7,366 bases of DNA from assembly GCA_025965295.1 (NCBI GenBank), contig JAOPXF010000029.1:1-7366 (forward strand). The letters are read 5' to 3'. The notes below the pieces were generated by a model. It did no database searches. It was not told the origin of the DNA and saw only the letters and a list, made by a program, of their open reading frames with translations. Position numbers and translations under genes: made by a program. Source of the DNA: Nocardioides sp. GTDB taxonomy: Bacteria > Actinomycetota > Actinomycetes > Propionibacteriales > Nocardioidaceae. Positions 1-5,389 of the stretch are shown here, in pieces (position 1 is the stretch's first letter; every line of letters begins with the position of its first letter).

Positions 1-365
1 TCGCCCAGCGAGCCGCCGAAGACCGTGAAGTCCTGCGAGAACACGCACACCTGGCGACCGTCGATCGTGCCGTAGCCGGTGATCACGCCGTCGCCGTACG
101 GGCGGTTCTTCTCGAGCCCGAACGCGACCGAACGGTGCCGGGCCAGCTCGTCGAGCTCGACGAAGGAGCCCTCGTCGAAGAGGATCTCGATCCGCTCCCG
201 CGCGGTCTTGCGGCCCTTGGCGTGCTGCTTCTCGATCGCCTTCGCGGATCCCGCGTGGACGGCCTCGTCGAGCCGCCGGTCCAGGTCCGCGAGCTTGCCC
301 GCGGTCGTGTGGATGTCGATGTCCTGGGGGACGTCGGTGCCCTCGCCGGGTTGTGCTGCGCTCAC
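1..365 (-). CDS. pccB: acyl-CoA (propionyl/acetyl-CoA) carboxylase beta subunit, N-terminal part
   Basis: This is the carboxyltransferase beta subunit of a biotin-dependent acyl-CoA carboxylase, which transfers carboxyl from carboxybiotin to propionyl- or acetyl-CoA. Only about 121 N-terminal codons lie in the window; the rest runs off the left edge. The visible protein has the family signature order: a helical leader with KLADLDRRLDEA, then KQHAKGRKTARERIEILFD (near residues 44-62), FVELDE, a GDGVITGYGTIDGR strand region, and VFSQDFTVFGGSLG at the edge. The GTG start is chosen because GAGGAGG (minus strand, 374-380) sits 8 nt upstream and the family N-terminus begins shortly after. It is divergent from birA, whose product biotinylates the partner subunit; this is the accD5/birA arrangement of mycobacteria. 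Whether it prefers propionyl- or acetyl-CoA cannot be told from this fragment, so accD is an equally fair symbol. Confidence 0.93.
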   Translation of the reverse strand, partial: MSAAQPGEGTDVPQDIDIHTTAGKLADLDRRLDEAVHAGSAKAIEKQHAKGRKTARERIEILFDEGSFVELDELARHRSVAFGLEKNRPYGDGVITGYGTIDGRQVCVFSQDFTVFGGSLG

Positions 366-373
366 TGGTGTGG

Positions 374-380
374 CCTCCTC
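374..380 (-). promoter_or_regulatory. Shine-Dalgarno of the carboxylase beta subunit gene
   Basis: The minus strand reads GAGGAGG here, 8 nt before the GTG at 363-365. It is a near-perfect anti-16S match and decides the start of the carboxylase gene. It contrasts with most other genes in the window, which have no Shine-Dalgarno and look leaderless. Confidence 0.8.
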
Positions 381-393
381 GTCGGTCGTGGGC

Positions 394-400
394 CAATGTA
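394..400. promoter_or_regulatory. Overlapping divergent -10 elements for pccB and birA
   Basis: On the plus strand CAATGT (394-399) lies 7 nt before the GTG at 407, the spacing expected for a leaderless birA transcript. On the minus strand the same bases read TACATT (400 down to 395), which would place a pccB transcription start near 388 and leave a leader of roughly 20 nt containing GAGGAGG. The two hexamers overlap by five bases. No convincing TTGACA-like -35 is visible on either side. The promoter assignment is inferred from spacing and hexamer shape only. Confidence 0.45.
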
Positions 401-406
401 GTGCCC

Positions 407-1195
407 GTGACCGACCGCGACGACGTACGCCCACCCCTCGACTCCGCCCGCCTGGCGGCGCTCGCCCCCGGCCTGACGGTGGAGGTCGTCGACCGCACCC
501 CGTCGACCAACGCCCTGGTCGGCGAGCGGGCCAGGTCCGGCGCGCCGGAGGGACTGGTCGTCGTCACCGAGCACCAGACCGCCGGCCGCGGCCGCCTGGA
601 CCGCAGCTGGGAGACGCCGGCCCGGGCCGCGCTCACCTTCTCGGTGCTGTTGCGGCCCACCGCGCCAGCCGCCGAGTGGCCCTGGCTGCCGCTGCTCACC
701 GGGCACGCCCTCGCCGGTGCGCTGCGCCGGGCGGGCTTCGACGCCGGGGTGAAGTGGCCCAACGACGTGCTGCTCGGCCCCCTCAAGGTCGCCGGGATCC
801 TCGTCGAGCGCGTCGAGACCCCGTCCGGCCCCGCCGCCGTGGTCGGCATCGGCCTGAACGTCACCACGACCCGCGCCGAGCTCCCGGTCGAGACCGCCAC
901 CTCGCTCGCGCTCGAGGGCACCGCGCCCGACCGGACCGACCTCCTCCTCGCCGTGCTCGGCGCGCTGCGGGACGAGTACGACGCGTGGCAGCGCGGCGGT
1001 GCGGACGACCTGCGCGCGTCGTACGCCGCCGCCTGCGTGACCGTCGGTCGCGAGGTGCGCGTGGAGCTGCCGTCCGGTGAGCCGCTCACGGGCCGGGCCA
1101 CGGGGATCGACCCCGGTGGCCGGCTGCTCGTGCGGAGCTCCGCCGGCGAGACGGCCGTGGGCGCGGGCGACGTGGTCCACGTGCGCGCCGGGTGA
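407..1195 (+). CDS. birA: biotin--[acetyl-CoA-carboxylase] ligase (monofunctional BirA)
   Basis: The enzyme activates biotin with ATP to biotinyl-AMP and attaches it to the lysine of biotin carboxyl carrier domains. From GTG 407 the protein is 262 residues and lacks the N-terminal helix-turn-helix of the E. coli repressor-ligase, so it is the monofunctional class. Visible landmarks: TPSTN (31-35) opening the catalytic domain, the biotin/adenylate loop GRGRLDRSW (60-68), KWPNDVLL (116-123) with the catalytic-site lysine, KVAGILVE (127-134), VVGIGLNV (145-152), and a C-terminal SH3-like barrel from about 212 to 262. The frame is open upstream to GTG 353 and has GTG at 401, but 353 overlaps the divergent gene. 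GTG 407 fits a leaderless start behind CAATGT; GTG 401 would add two residues. Its only partner in view is the divergent carboxylase subunit, consistent with biotinylating that complex. Confidence 0.94.
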   Translation: MTDRDDVRPPLDSARLAALAPGLTVEVVDRTPSTNALVGERARSGAPEGLVVVTEHQTAGRGRLDRSWETPARAALTFSVLLRPTAPAAEWPWLPLLTGHALAGALRRAGFDAGVKWPNDVLLGPLKVAGILVERVETPSGPAAVVGIGLNVTTTRAELPVETATSLALEGTAPDRTDLLLAVLGALRDEYDAWQRGGADDLRASYAAACVTVGREVRVELPSGEPLTGRATGIDPGGRLLVRSSAGETAVGAGDVVHVRAG

Positions 1196-1205
1196 GATGA
1201 CTGAG

Positions 1206-1222
1206 CCGGTCCCGGCGACCGG
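1206..1222 (+). terminator. short GC hairpin after birA, weak terminator candidate
   Basis: CCGGTC (1206-1211) and GACCGG (1217-1222) form a 6-bp perfect stem with a 5-nt loop, starting about 10 nt after the birA stop. There is no T tract, so this is at best a weak or I-shaped terminator. It may instead only separate birA from the next promoter. Confidence 0.3.
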
Positions 1223-1228
1223 GAACGC

Positions 1229-1244
1229 GATCAGTGACATGATC
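1229..1244. promoter_or_regulatory. probable leaderless promoter and GATCA/TGATC inverted repeat before the PH-domain gene
   Basis: GATCA (1229-1233) and TGATC (1240-1244) are a 5-bp inverted repeat with 6-nt spacing. The right arm overlaps CATGAT (1238-1243), which sits exactly 6 nt before GTG 1250, the position of a -10 hexamer for a leaderless message. A protein bound to the repeat would cover the -10. The repeat is short enough to arise by chance. Confidence 0.3.
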
Positions 1245-1249
1245 GGGGG

Positions 1250-1753
1250 GTGGCCATCTCGCAGAAGCTGCTCAACGACGGCGAGTCCGTCGTCATCAGC
1301 ACCCGCACCCACCCCAAGGCCCTGCTGGCGCCGCTCTTCTGGCTGATCGTCTCGTTGGCGGTCGCGGTCGTGGTCGACAGCTACGTGGACAACGACATCG
1401 TGGGCTGGGTCGTCTGGGCGCTCGCCGCGATCGCGATCGTCTGGCTGGTGCTGGCCCCGCTGGTGATCTGGGCGACCGCGTCGTACACGATCACCAACCG
1501 GCGGCTGATCACCCGCAGCGGAGTGCTGACCCGCAAGGGCCACGACATCCCGCTGTCGCGGATCAGCGACGTGGCCTACGAGCTGGGCCTGGTCGACCGG
1601 ATGCTGGGCTGCGGCACGCTGATCGTCAGCGACGCCAGCACCAACGGCCGGGTATCACTGCCCGACATCCCGCACGTCGAGGAGACGCAGCGTCGGCTCA
1701 ACCAGCTGCTGCACGACATGAACGACCCGTCCGCGCGCCATGACGGAGCCTGA
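1250..1753 (+). CDS. membrane PH-domain (bPH2/DUF304) protein
   Basis: A 167-residue membrane protein of unknown biochemical role. Two hydrophobic segments (about 24-42 and 50-74), separated by a short acidic loop (DSYVDND), are followed by a cytoplasmic-type bacterial PH2 domain. In that domain YTITNRRLITRSGVLTRK (79-96), DIPLSRISDV (99-108) and the CGTLIVSDAS strand (121-130) are the usual DUF304 landmarks. The C-terminus (143-157) is a probable amphipathic helix. The GTG start at 1250 has no Shine-Dalgarno at a proper distance (GGGGG abuts the codon) and is taken as leaderless. Its place next to birA matches Rv3278c in M. tuberculosis, a conserved membrane protein, which supports orthology but gives no function. 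The last 14 bp overlap the adenylate cyclase gene in another frame, so the two are probably co-translated. Confidence 0.88.
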   Translation: MAISQKLLNDGESVVISTRTHPKALLAPLFWLIVSLAVAVVVDSYVDNDIVGWVVWALAAIAIVWLVLAPLVIWATASYTITNRRLITRSGVLTRKGHDIPLSRISDVAYELGLVDRMLGCGTLIVSDASTNGRVSLPDIPHVEETQRRLNQLLHDMNDPSARHDGA

Positions 1754-2726
1754 CCAGGAGGGCGTCTCCGACGAGCTCGAGCGAGCCATCCTGGGAGAGG
1801 ACCCCGTCTTCGACGCCCGGCAGGTCGCTGCCGAGACCGGCATCACGATCGAGGAGGCGCGCCGACTCTGGCGGGCGCTGGGCTTCCCCGAGCACGGGAT
1901 GGAGGCGGCCTACAACCGCGCCGACGTGGAGGCGGTCTCGACCCTGACCCGCCAGGTGGCCTCGGGCCTCCTCGACTTCGACACCGCCGTGAACCTCACC
2001 CGAGCCGTCGGACAGACGATGGCGCGCCTCGCCGACTGGGAGGTCGCGACCCTCCTGCACCGGGTCGAGGAGCTCGAGCGCGGCGACCAGGCCACCGGCA
2101 GCCGGACCGGGTCCGCCAAGCGGATGCTCGAGGACCTCAACGAGCCCTTCGAGCAGCTCCTGCTCTACGCGTGGCGCCGCCACCTCGCCGCCGCCGTTGC
2201 CCGGATCGAGGCGCTCGGGGCGAACGAGGAGGACCTGCACACTGCCGAGCTGACCGTCGGGTTCGCCGACATCGTCAGCTTCACGGCCCTCTCCAACTCG
2301 ATCAGCGAGGACCGGATCGGCGACCTCGTCGAGCTGTTCGAGTCCCGGTGCGCCGACGTCGTGGCCGCGCAGCGGGGCCGGGTGATCAAGACCATCGGCG
2401 ACTCGGTGCTCTTCGTGAACGACGACCCGATCCGGGCCTACGACACTGCCGAGGGGATCATCAACGTGATCGGTCGCGACCCGCGGATGCCCGACGTCCG
2501 GGTCGGGCTCGCGAGCGGGTTGGTCGTGATGCGGCTCGGCGACGTCTTCGGCCCCCCGGTCAACCTGGCCGCGCGGCTGACGGCGGTGGCCCGGCGCAAC
2601 CGGGTGATCATCGACGCGGCCACGGCCGCTCTCCTGCCCGCGAACCAGTTCGAGACCCGCCGCCTGCCGGCGCGTCCGGTGCGTGGGTTCGGCATCGTCG
2701 AGCCGGTCGCCGTACGCCGCAACTGA
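1740..2726 (+). CDS. class III adenylate cyclase with N-terminal regulatory domain
   Basis: Predicted to convert ATP to cAMP. The 328-residue protein has a helical N-terminal half (about 1-165) resembling the autoinhibitory Ad_Cy_reg region of mycobacterial cyclases such as Rv1264, including a MerR-like stretch (VAAETGITIEEARRLWRALGF, about 29-49) and the FDTAVNLTRAVGQTMARLADW helix. A class III catalytic domain (169-328) follows. All catalytic positions appear intact: metal aspartates D177 (FADIVSFT) and D221 (KTIGDSVLF), adenine-selecting K217 and D268 (GDVFG), and transition-state N275 and R279 (VNLAARL). The K/D pair indicates ATP rather than GTP. No membrane segment is seen, so it is probably soluble, although the overlapping upstream gene encodes a membrane protein. 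The ATG at 1740 has no clear Shine-Dalgarno and probably depends on coupling to that gene. What the regulatory half senses here is unknown; Rv1264 is pH-responsive. Confidence 0.92.
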   Translation: MTEPDQEGVSDELERAILGEDPVFDARQVAAETGITIEEARRLWRALGFPEHGMEAAYNRADVEAVSTLTRQVASGLLDFDTAVNLTRAVGQTMARLADWEVATLLHRVEELERGDQATGSRTGSAKRMLEDLNEPFEQLLLYAWRRHLAAAVARIEALGANEEDLHTAELTVGFADIVSFTALSNSISEDRIGDLVELFESRCADVVAAQRGRVIKTIGDSVLFVNDDPIRAYDTAEGIINVIGRDPRMPDVRVGLASGLVVMRLGDVFGPPVNLAARLTAVARRNRVIIDAATAALLPANQFETRRLPARPVRGFGIVEPVAVRRN

Positions 2727-2776
2727 CCCCGGGCGCCCCATGCGCCACTCCGGTCCAGTGCGGTGGGCCTTAATTT

Positions 2777-2799
2777 GGCGATTTCGCCGCACACCGGCG
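2777..2799. promoter_or_regulatory. nested palindromes upstream of the winged-helix gene, operator candidate
   Basis: GGCGA-TT-TCGCC (2777-2788) and CGCCG-CACAC-CGGCG (2785-2799) are two overlapping inverted repeats just after an unusually A/T-rich patch (TTAATTT, 2770-2776). They sit roughly 10-35 bp upstream of the predicted -10 (2810-2815) of the winged-helix gene, a sensible place for autoregulation. Site function is inferred from symmetry and position only. Confidence 0.35.
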
Positions 2800-2809
2800 G
2801 CGACGTTCC

Positions 2810-2815
2810 TACCGT
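2810..2815 (+). promoter_or_regulatory. -10 element of leaderless winged-helix gene
   Basis: TACCGT fits TANNNT and ends 6 nt before GTG 2822, so transcription would begin at the start codon. No Shine-Dalgarno is present upstream of that GTG, which supports leaderless translation. No good -35 is seen. Confidence 0.5.
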
Positions 2816-2821
2816 GGTCCC

Positions 2822-3133
2822 GTGTTCGAGGTGCAGGACGTCCGGGTCGATCCAGAGAGTCGGCGCGCGTGGCGGGGAAGCGACGAGGTCCCCCTGTCCC
2901 GCAAGGAGTTCGATCTCGTGCAGGCCCTGATCTCGCGGGCCGGGGACATCGTGTCCCGCGACGAGCTGATGCGGGAGGTGTGGCACACGACCTTCTGGAC
3001 CTCGTCGAAGACCATCGACGTCCACCTGGGCTGGGTGCGCCGAAAGCTCGGCGACGACAGCCGACGGCCCCGGCTGATCACCACGGTCCGGGGCCAGGGT
3101 CTGCGCTTCGAGACCGAGGACACGACCCGCTAG
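2822..3133 (+). CDS. stand-alone OmpR/PhoB-type winged-helix DNA-binding protein
   Basis: A 103-residue protein that is essentially one Trans_reg_C DNA-binding domain. It begins with a short beta meander (VQDVRVDPESRRAWRG, 4-19). Next come LSRKEFDLVQALISRAGDIVSRDELMREVW (about 25-54), the recognition helix region TSSKTIDVHLGWVRRKLGD (about 60-78), and the C-terminal hairpin wing RLITTVRGQGLRFE (84-97). There is no receiver domain and therefore no phosphoacceptor aspartate, so activity cannot be controlled by standard two-component phosphorylation. It is full length: the only promoter-like -10 sits 6 nt before the GTG and there is no receiver-coding frame upstream. It lies 95 bp after the cyclase and 22 bp before purK. 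Targets are unknown; autoregulation or control of purK/purE is a guess from position. Confidence 0.88.
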   Translation: MFEVQDVRVDPESRRAWRGSDEVPLSRKEFDLVQALISRAGDIVSRDELMREVWHTTFWTSSKTIDVHLGWVRRKLGDDSRRPRLITTVRGQGLRFETEDTTR

Positions 3134-3143
3134 CGGCGGTCAC

Positions 3144-3149
3144 TACGCT
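3144..3149 (+). promoter_or_regulatory. -10 element of leaderless purK
   Basis: TACGCT matches TANNNT and is followed by exactly 6 nt (CTCCTC) before GTG 3156, the same geometry as the preceding gene. No Shine-Dalgarno precedes this GTG. purK and purE may therefore start from their own promoter although the upstream gene ends only 22 bp away. Confidence 0.5.
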
Positions 3150-3155
3150 CTCCTC

Positions 3156-4313
3156 GTGCCCCAGCCCGCTCCGACCCTCGCCGTGATCGGCGGCGGCCAG
3201 CTCGCCCGGATGATGGCCCAGCCCGCCATCGCGCTCGGGCTGCCGCTGCGCCTGCTGGCCGAGGCGCCCGGCGTCTCCGCGGCCCAGGTCATCCCCGACC
3301 ACGTCGTCGGCGACTACCGCGACCTCGAGACGCTGCGCGCGGTGATCGACGGCTGCCCGGTCGTCACGTTCGACCACGAGCACGTGCCGACCGAGCACCT
3401 GCACGCACTCCAGGACGACGGGGTCGCCGTACGCCCCGGGCCGGAGGCCCTGGTGCACGCCCAGGACAAGGGCGTGATGCGCGCCCGGCTCGCCGAGCTC
3501 GGCGTGCCGTGCCCCCGCAACGCCCTCGTCGCCGGGGTCGGGGAGGTTGAGCTCTTCGGCTTTCCGTGCGTCCTCAAGACCACGCGCGGCGGGTACGACG
3601 GCAAGGGGGTCTGGTTCGTCGGCTCCGCCGACGAGTGCGCCGAGCCGTTCCGGGTGGCCGCCGAGACCGGCGTCGAGCTGCTCGCGGAGGAGCTCGTCGA
3701 CTTCCGGCGGGAGCTGTCGGCCCTGGTCGCCCGGGCGCCCAGCGGCCAGGCCGCGGCCTACCCTGTCGTCGCGTCCACCCAGGTCGACGGCATCTGCCGC
3801 GAGGTCGTGGCGCCCGCGCCGGACCTGTCCGCGCAGCTGGCCGGGCAGGCGCAGGAGATCGCGCTGCGGATCGCGGGTGCGCTCGACGTCACCGGCATCC
3901 TCGCCGTCGAGCTGTTCGAGACCAACGACGGCCGGGTGCTCGTCAACGAGCTCGCGATGCGGCCGCACAACACCGGTCACTGGACCCAGGACGGCGCGGT
4001 CACCTCGCAGTTCGAGAACCACCTCCGTGCGGTCATGGACCTGCCGCTGGGCTCACCGGCGCCGCGGGAGCGCTGGACGGTGATGGTCAACATCCTCGGG
4101 GGGCCCGACGACGCCGGCCGGCTCTGGGACGGCCTCCCGCATGCCCTCGCCCGCGACCCGCACCTGCGGGTGCACCTCTACGGCAAGGAGTTACGCCCTG
4201 GGCGGAAGGTCGGCCACGTCAACGCGTACGGCGACGACCTCGATGATTGTCTGGAGCGAGCGCGGCACGCGGCCGCGTGGTTCCGGGGCGACCTCGGCAA
4301 CGAGAGCGAGTGA
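3156..4313 (+). CDS. purK: 5-(carboxyamino)imidazole ribonucleotide synthase (PurK)
   Basis: PurK uses ATP and bicarbonate to convert AIR to N5-CAIR in de novo purine synthesis, handing the product to PurE. The 385-residue protein is an ATP-grasp enzyme of normal length for actinobacteria. Landmarks: N-terminal Rossmann-like IGGGQLARMM (11-20), TFDHEHVP (71-78), the glycine-rich ATP loop TRGGYDGKG (143-151), LLAEELVDF with the adenine-contact glutamates (175-183), the metal-binding and substrate segment NELAMRPHNTGHWTQ (264-278), and the C-terminal RKVGHVN (350-356). GTG 3156 puts IGGGQLARM in the usual place close to the N-terminus and agrees with the leaderless promoter. purE follows after 5 nt. 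Leucine 346 is encoded by a TTA codon (4191-4193), rare in DNA of this composition. Confidence 0.96.
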   Translation: MPQPAPTLAVIGGGQLARMMAQPAIALGLPLRLLAEAPGVSAAQVIPDHVVGDYRDLETLRAVIDGCPVVTFDHEHVPTEHLHALQDDGVAVRPGPEALVHAQDKGVMRARLAELGVPCPRNALVAGVGEVELFGFPCVLKTTRGGYDGKGVWFVGSADECAEPFRVAAETGVELLAEELVDFRRELSALVARAPSGQAAAYPVVASTQVDGICREVVAPAPDLSAQLAGQAQEIALRIAGALDVTGILAVELFETNDGRVLVNELAMRPHNTGHWTQDGAVTSQFENHLRAVMDLPLGSPAPRERWTVMVNILGGPDDAGRLWDGLPHALARDPHLRVHLYGKELRPGRKVGHVNAYGDDLDDCLERARHAAAWFRGDLGNESE

Positions 4314-4318
4314 GACGA

Positions 4319-5389
4319 ATGAGCATGGACGAGCGCGTGAAGGTCGGCATCGTGATGGGCTCCGATTCCGACTGGCCGGTCATGAAGGCCGCCGGTGAGG
4401 CCCTTGCCGAGTTCGGGGTGGGCTTCGAGGCCGACGTCGTCTCGGCGCACCGGATGCCGGACGAGATGATCGCCTACGGCAAGGAGGCCGCCGGGCGTGG
4501 GCTGTCGGTGATCATCGCCGGGGCCGGTGGCGCCGCGCACCTGCCCGGCATGCTGGCGGCGGTCACCCCGCTTCCGGTCATCGGCGTGCCCGTCCCGCTC
4601 AAGCACCTCGACGGCATGGACTCCCTGCTCTCGATCGTGCAGATGCCCGCGGGGGTCCCCGTCGCCACGGTCGCGGTCGGCAACGCGCGCAACGCGGGGC
4701 TGCTCGCGGTCCGGATCCTCGCCACCGGCGACCCCGAGCTGCTCAAGAAGATGATCGACTTCCAGGCCGACCTACGCACCACCGCCCTGGAGAAGGGCAA
4801 GTCGGTCCGCGACGACAGCTCCGGCGCCCGCAAGCTCGGCTTCTTATTGGGGTGTGGTTCCGTTCAATTGAACGTAAACGACCGCCCGCCCGCTCAGTCG
4901 CCCGTGACCCGGCCGCGCAGCGCCTTGGTGGCGCCGCGCTGCTTCTTCGCGTCCAGCCGGCGGCGCTGGGAGCCCCTGGTCGGCCGGGTCGGCCGTCGCG
5001 GGGGAGGCGGCGGCGCCAGCGCGGTGCGCAGGATCTCGCTCAGCCGCTCGCGGGCGGCGACCCGATTGCGGTGCTGGGAGCGGTGCTCGGAGGCGACGAC
5101 GACGATCGTCGAGCCGACCAGCTGCGACTCGAGTGCGGACAGCGCTCGCTGCCGCTGGGTGTCGGTGAGGCTCGTCGACGCGGCCACGTCGTACACGAGC
5201 TCGACCCGGGTGTCGCTGGTGTTGACCGACTGCCCGCCGGGGCCGGGCGACCGCGAGAAGCGCTCGACCAGCTCGGCGGCCGGGACGACCAGGCCCTGCG
5301 GCAGGCCGGGGCCGGCCGGCACGTCGAGGTCGTCGCCGGGCCGGCTCACTCCCGTCGCCGCCACTCGATCGCCGGGCAGGTGTCCATGA
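4319..5389 (+). CDS. purE: N5-carboxyaminoimidazole ribonucleotide mutase (PurE) with no stop at the expected end
   Basis: PurE moves the carboxylate of N5-CAIR to give CAIR, directly after PurK in purine synthesis. Residues 1-175 are a normal class I PurE: GSDSDWP (14-20), SAHRMP (42-47) with the catalytic histidine, GAGGAAHLPGM (68-78), PVPLKHLDGMDSLLSIVQMPAG (91-112) and VAVGNARNAGLLAVRIL (118-134). The homologous part ends near ARKLGF, with codon 175 at 4841-4843. No in-frame stop follows: the frame reads through an A/T-rich junction and then antisense across arfB to TGA at 5387-5389, giving a formal 356-residue product. The last ~180 residues are low-complexity arginine, serine and proline and look like antisense coding rather than a real domain. 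The native protein is probably about 175 residues, with the stop lost by mutation or sequence error. ATG 4319 is 5 nt after the purK stop; ATG 4325 is an alternative. Confidence 0.85.
   Translation: MSMDERVKVGIVMGSDSDWPVMKAAGEALAEFGVGFEADVVSAHRMPDEMIAYGKEAAGRGLSVIIAGAGGAAHLPGMLAAVTPLPVIGVPVPLKHLDGMDSLLSIVQMPAGVPVATVAVGNARNAGLLAVRILATGDPELLKKMIDFQADLRTTALEKGKSVRDDSSGARKLGFLLGCGSVQLNVNDRPPAQSPVTRPRSALVAPRCFFASSRRRWEPLVGRVGRRGGGGGASAVRRISLSRSRAATRLRCWERCSEATTTIVEPTSCDSSADSARCRWVSVRLVDAATSYTSSTRVSLVLTDCPPGPGDREKRSTSSAAGTTRPCGRPGPAGTSRSSPGRLTPVAATRSPGRCP
4861..4874. repeat. perfect 14-bp palindrome between convergent purE and arfB
   Basis: CGTTCAATTGAACG is its own reverse complement, and imperfect symmetry extends it to about 24 bp (4856-4879). 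It is in the A/T-rich junction just after the end of PurE homology and before the arfB stop at 4894. As RNA it gives only a 5-bp stem with an AATT loop and no U tract on either strand, so it is a poor terminator. Its form is closer to a DNA-binding operator or the scar of a rearrangement. Which of these it is cannot be decided from sequence. Confidence 0.5.
4894..5349 (-). CDS. arfB: ArfB/YaeJ-type peptidyl-tRNA hydrolase (ribosome rescue)
   Basis: ArfB binds ribosomes stalled on messages lacking a stop codon and hydrolyses the peptidyl-tRNA. The 151-residue protein has the compact release-factor catalytic domain with FSRSPGPGGQSVNTSDTRVE (31-50), where GGQ is residues 38-40. It also has SEHRSQHRNRVAARERL (88-103) and the diagnostic basic C-terminal tail RRRLDAKKQRGATKALRGRV (129-148), which in E. 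coli ArfB inserts into the empty mRNA channel. Its length matches ArfB (about 140 residues), not release factor 1 or 2. A proline run (113-117) links domain and tail. The GTG start overlaps the stop of the upstream CoA-binding gene as GTGA (5346-5349), implying translational coupling; an in-frame GTG further upstream at 5457 would lie deep inside that gene. The gene converges on purE, whose open frame runs antisense to all of it. Confidence 0.93.
   Translation of the reverse strand: MSRPGDDLDVPAGPGLPQGLVVPAAELVERFSRSPGPGGQSVNTSDTRVELVYDVAASTSLTDTQRQRALSALESQLVGSTIVVVASEHRSQHRNRVAARERLSEILRTALAPPPPPRRPTRPTRGSQRRRLDAKKQRGATKALRGRVTGD

Noticed and set aside
82..89. GTGATCAC palindrome
   Set aside because: It lies inside carboxylase coding sequence and encodes conserved residues (GVITGYG); no spacer fitting a CRP site.
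353..406. N-terminal extension of birA to GTG 353
   Set aside because: It would overlap the start of the divergent carboxylase gene and includes the other gene's Shine-Dalgarno; the extra residues are not BirA-like.
79..1080. Long plus-strand open frame overlapping the carboxylase and birA
   Set aside because: Its translation is arginine/proline/alanine-rich with no domain, and it is the out-of-frame shadow of two well-recognised genes.
362..1543. 393-codon minus-strand open frame antisense to birA and the PH-domain gene
   Set aside because: Low-complexity translation typical of antisense in high-GC coding DNA; both plus-strand genes have clear family motifs.
1698..2792. 364-codon minus-strand open frame antisense to the cyclase
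   Set aside because: All cyclase catalytic residues are on the plus strand; the antisense product shows no family features.
3078..4022. 314-codon minus-strand open frame antisense to purK
   Set aside because: Antisense shadow of an intact ATP-grasp gene.
4247..4318. Upstream extension of purE into purK
   Set aside because: It would overlap purK by about 67 bases and adds residues absent from PurE; ATG 4319 just after the purK stop fits the family.
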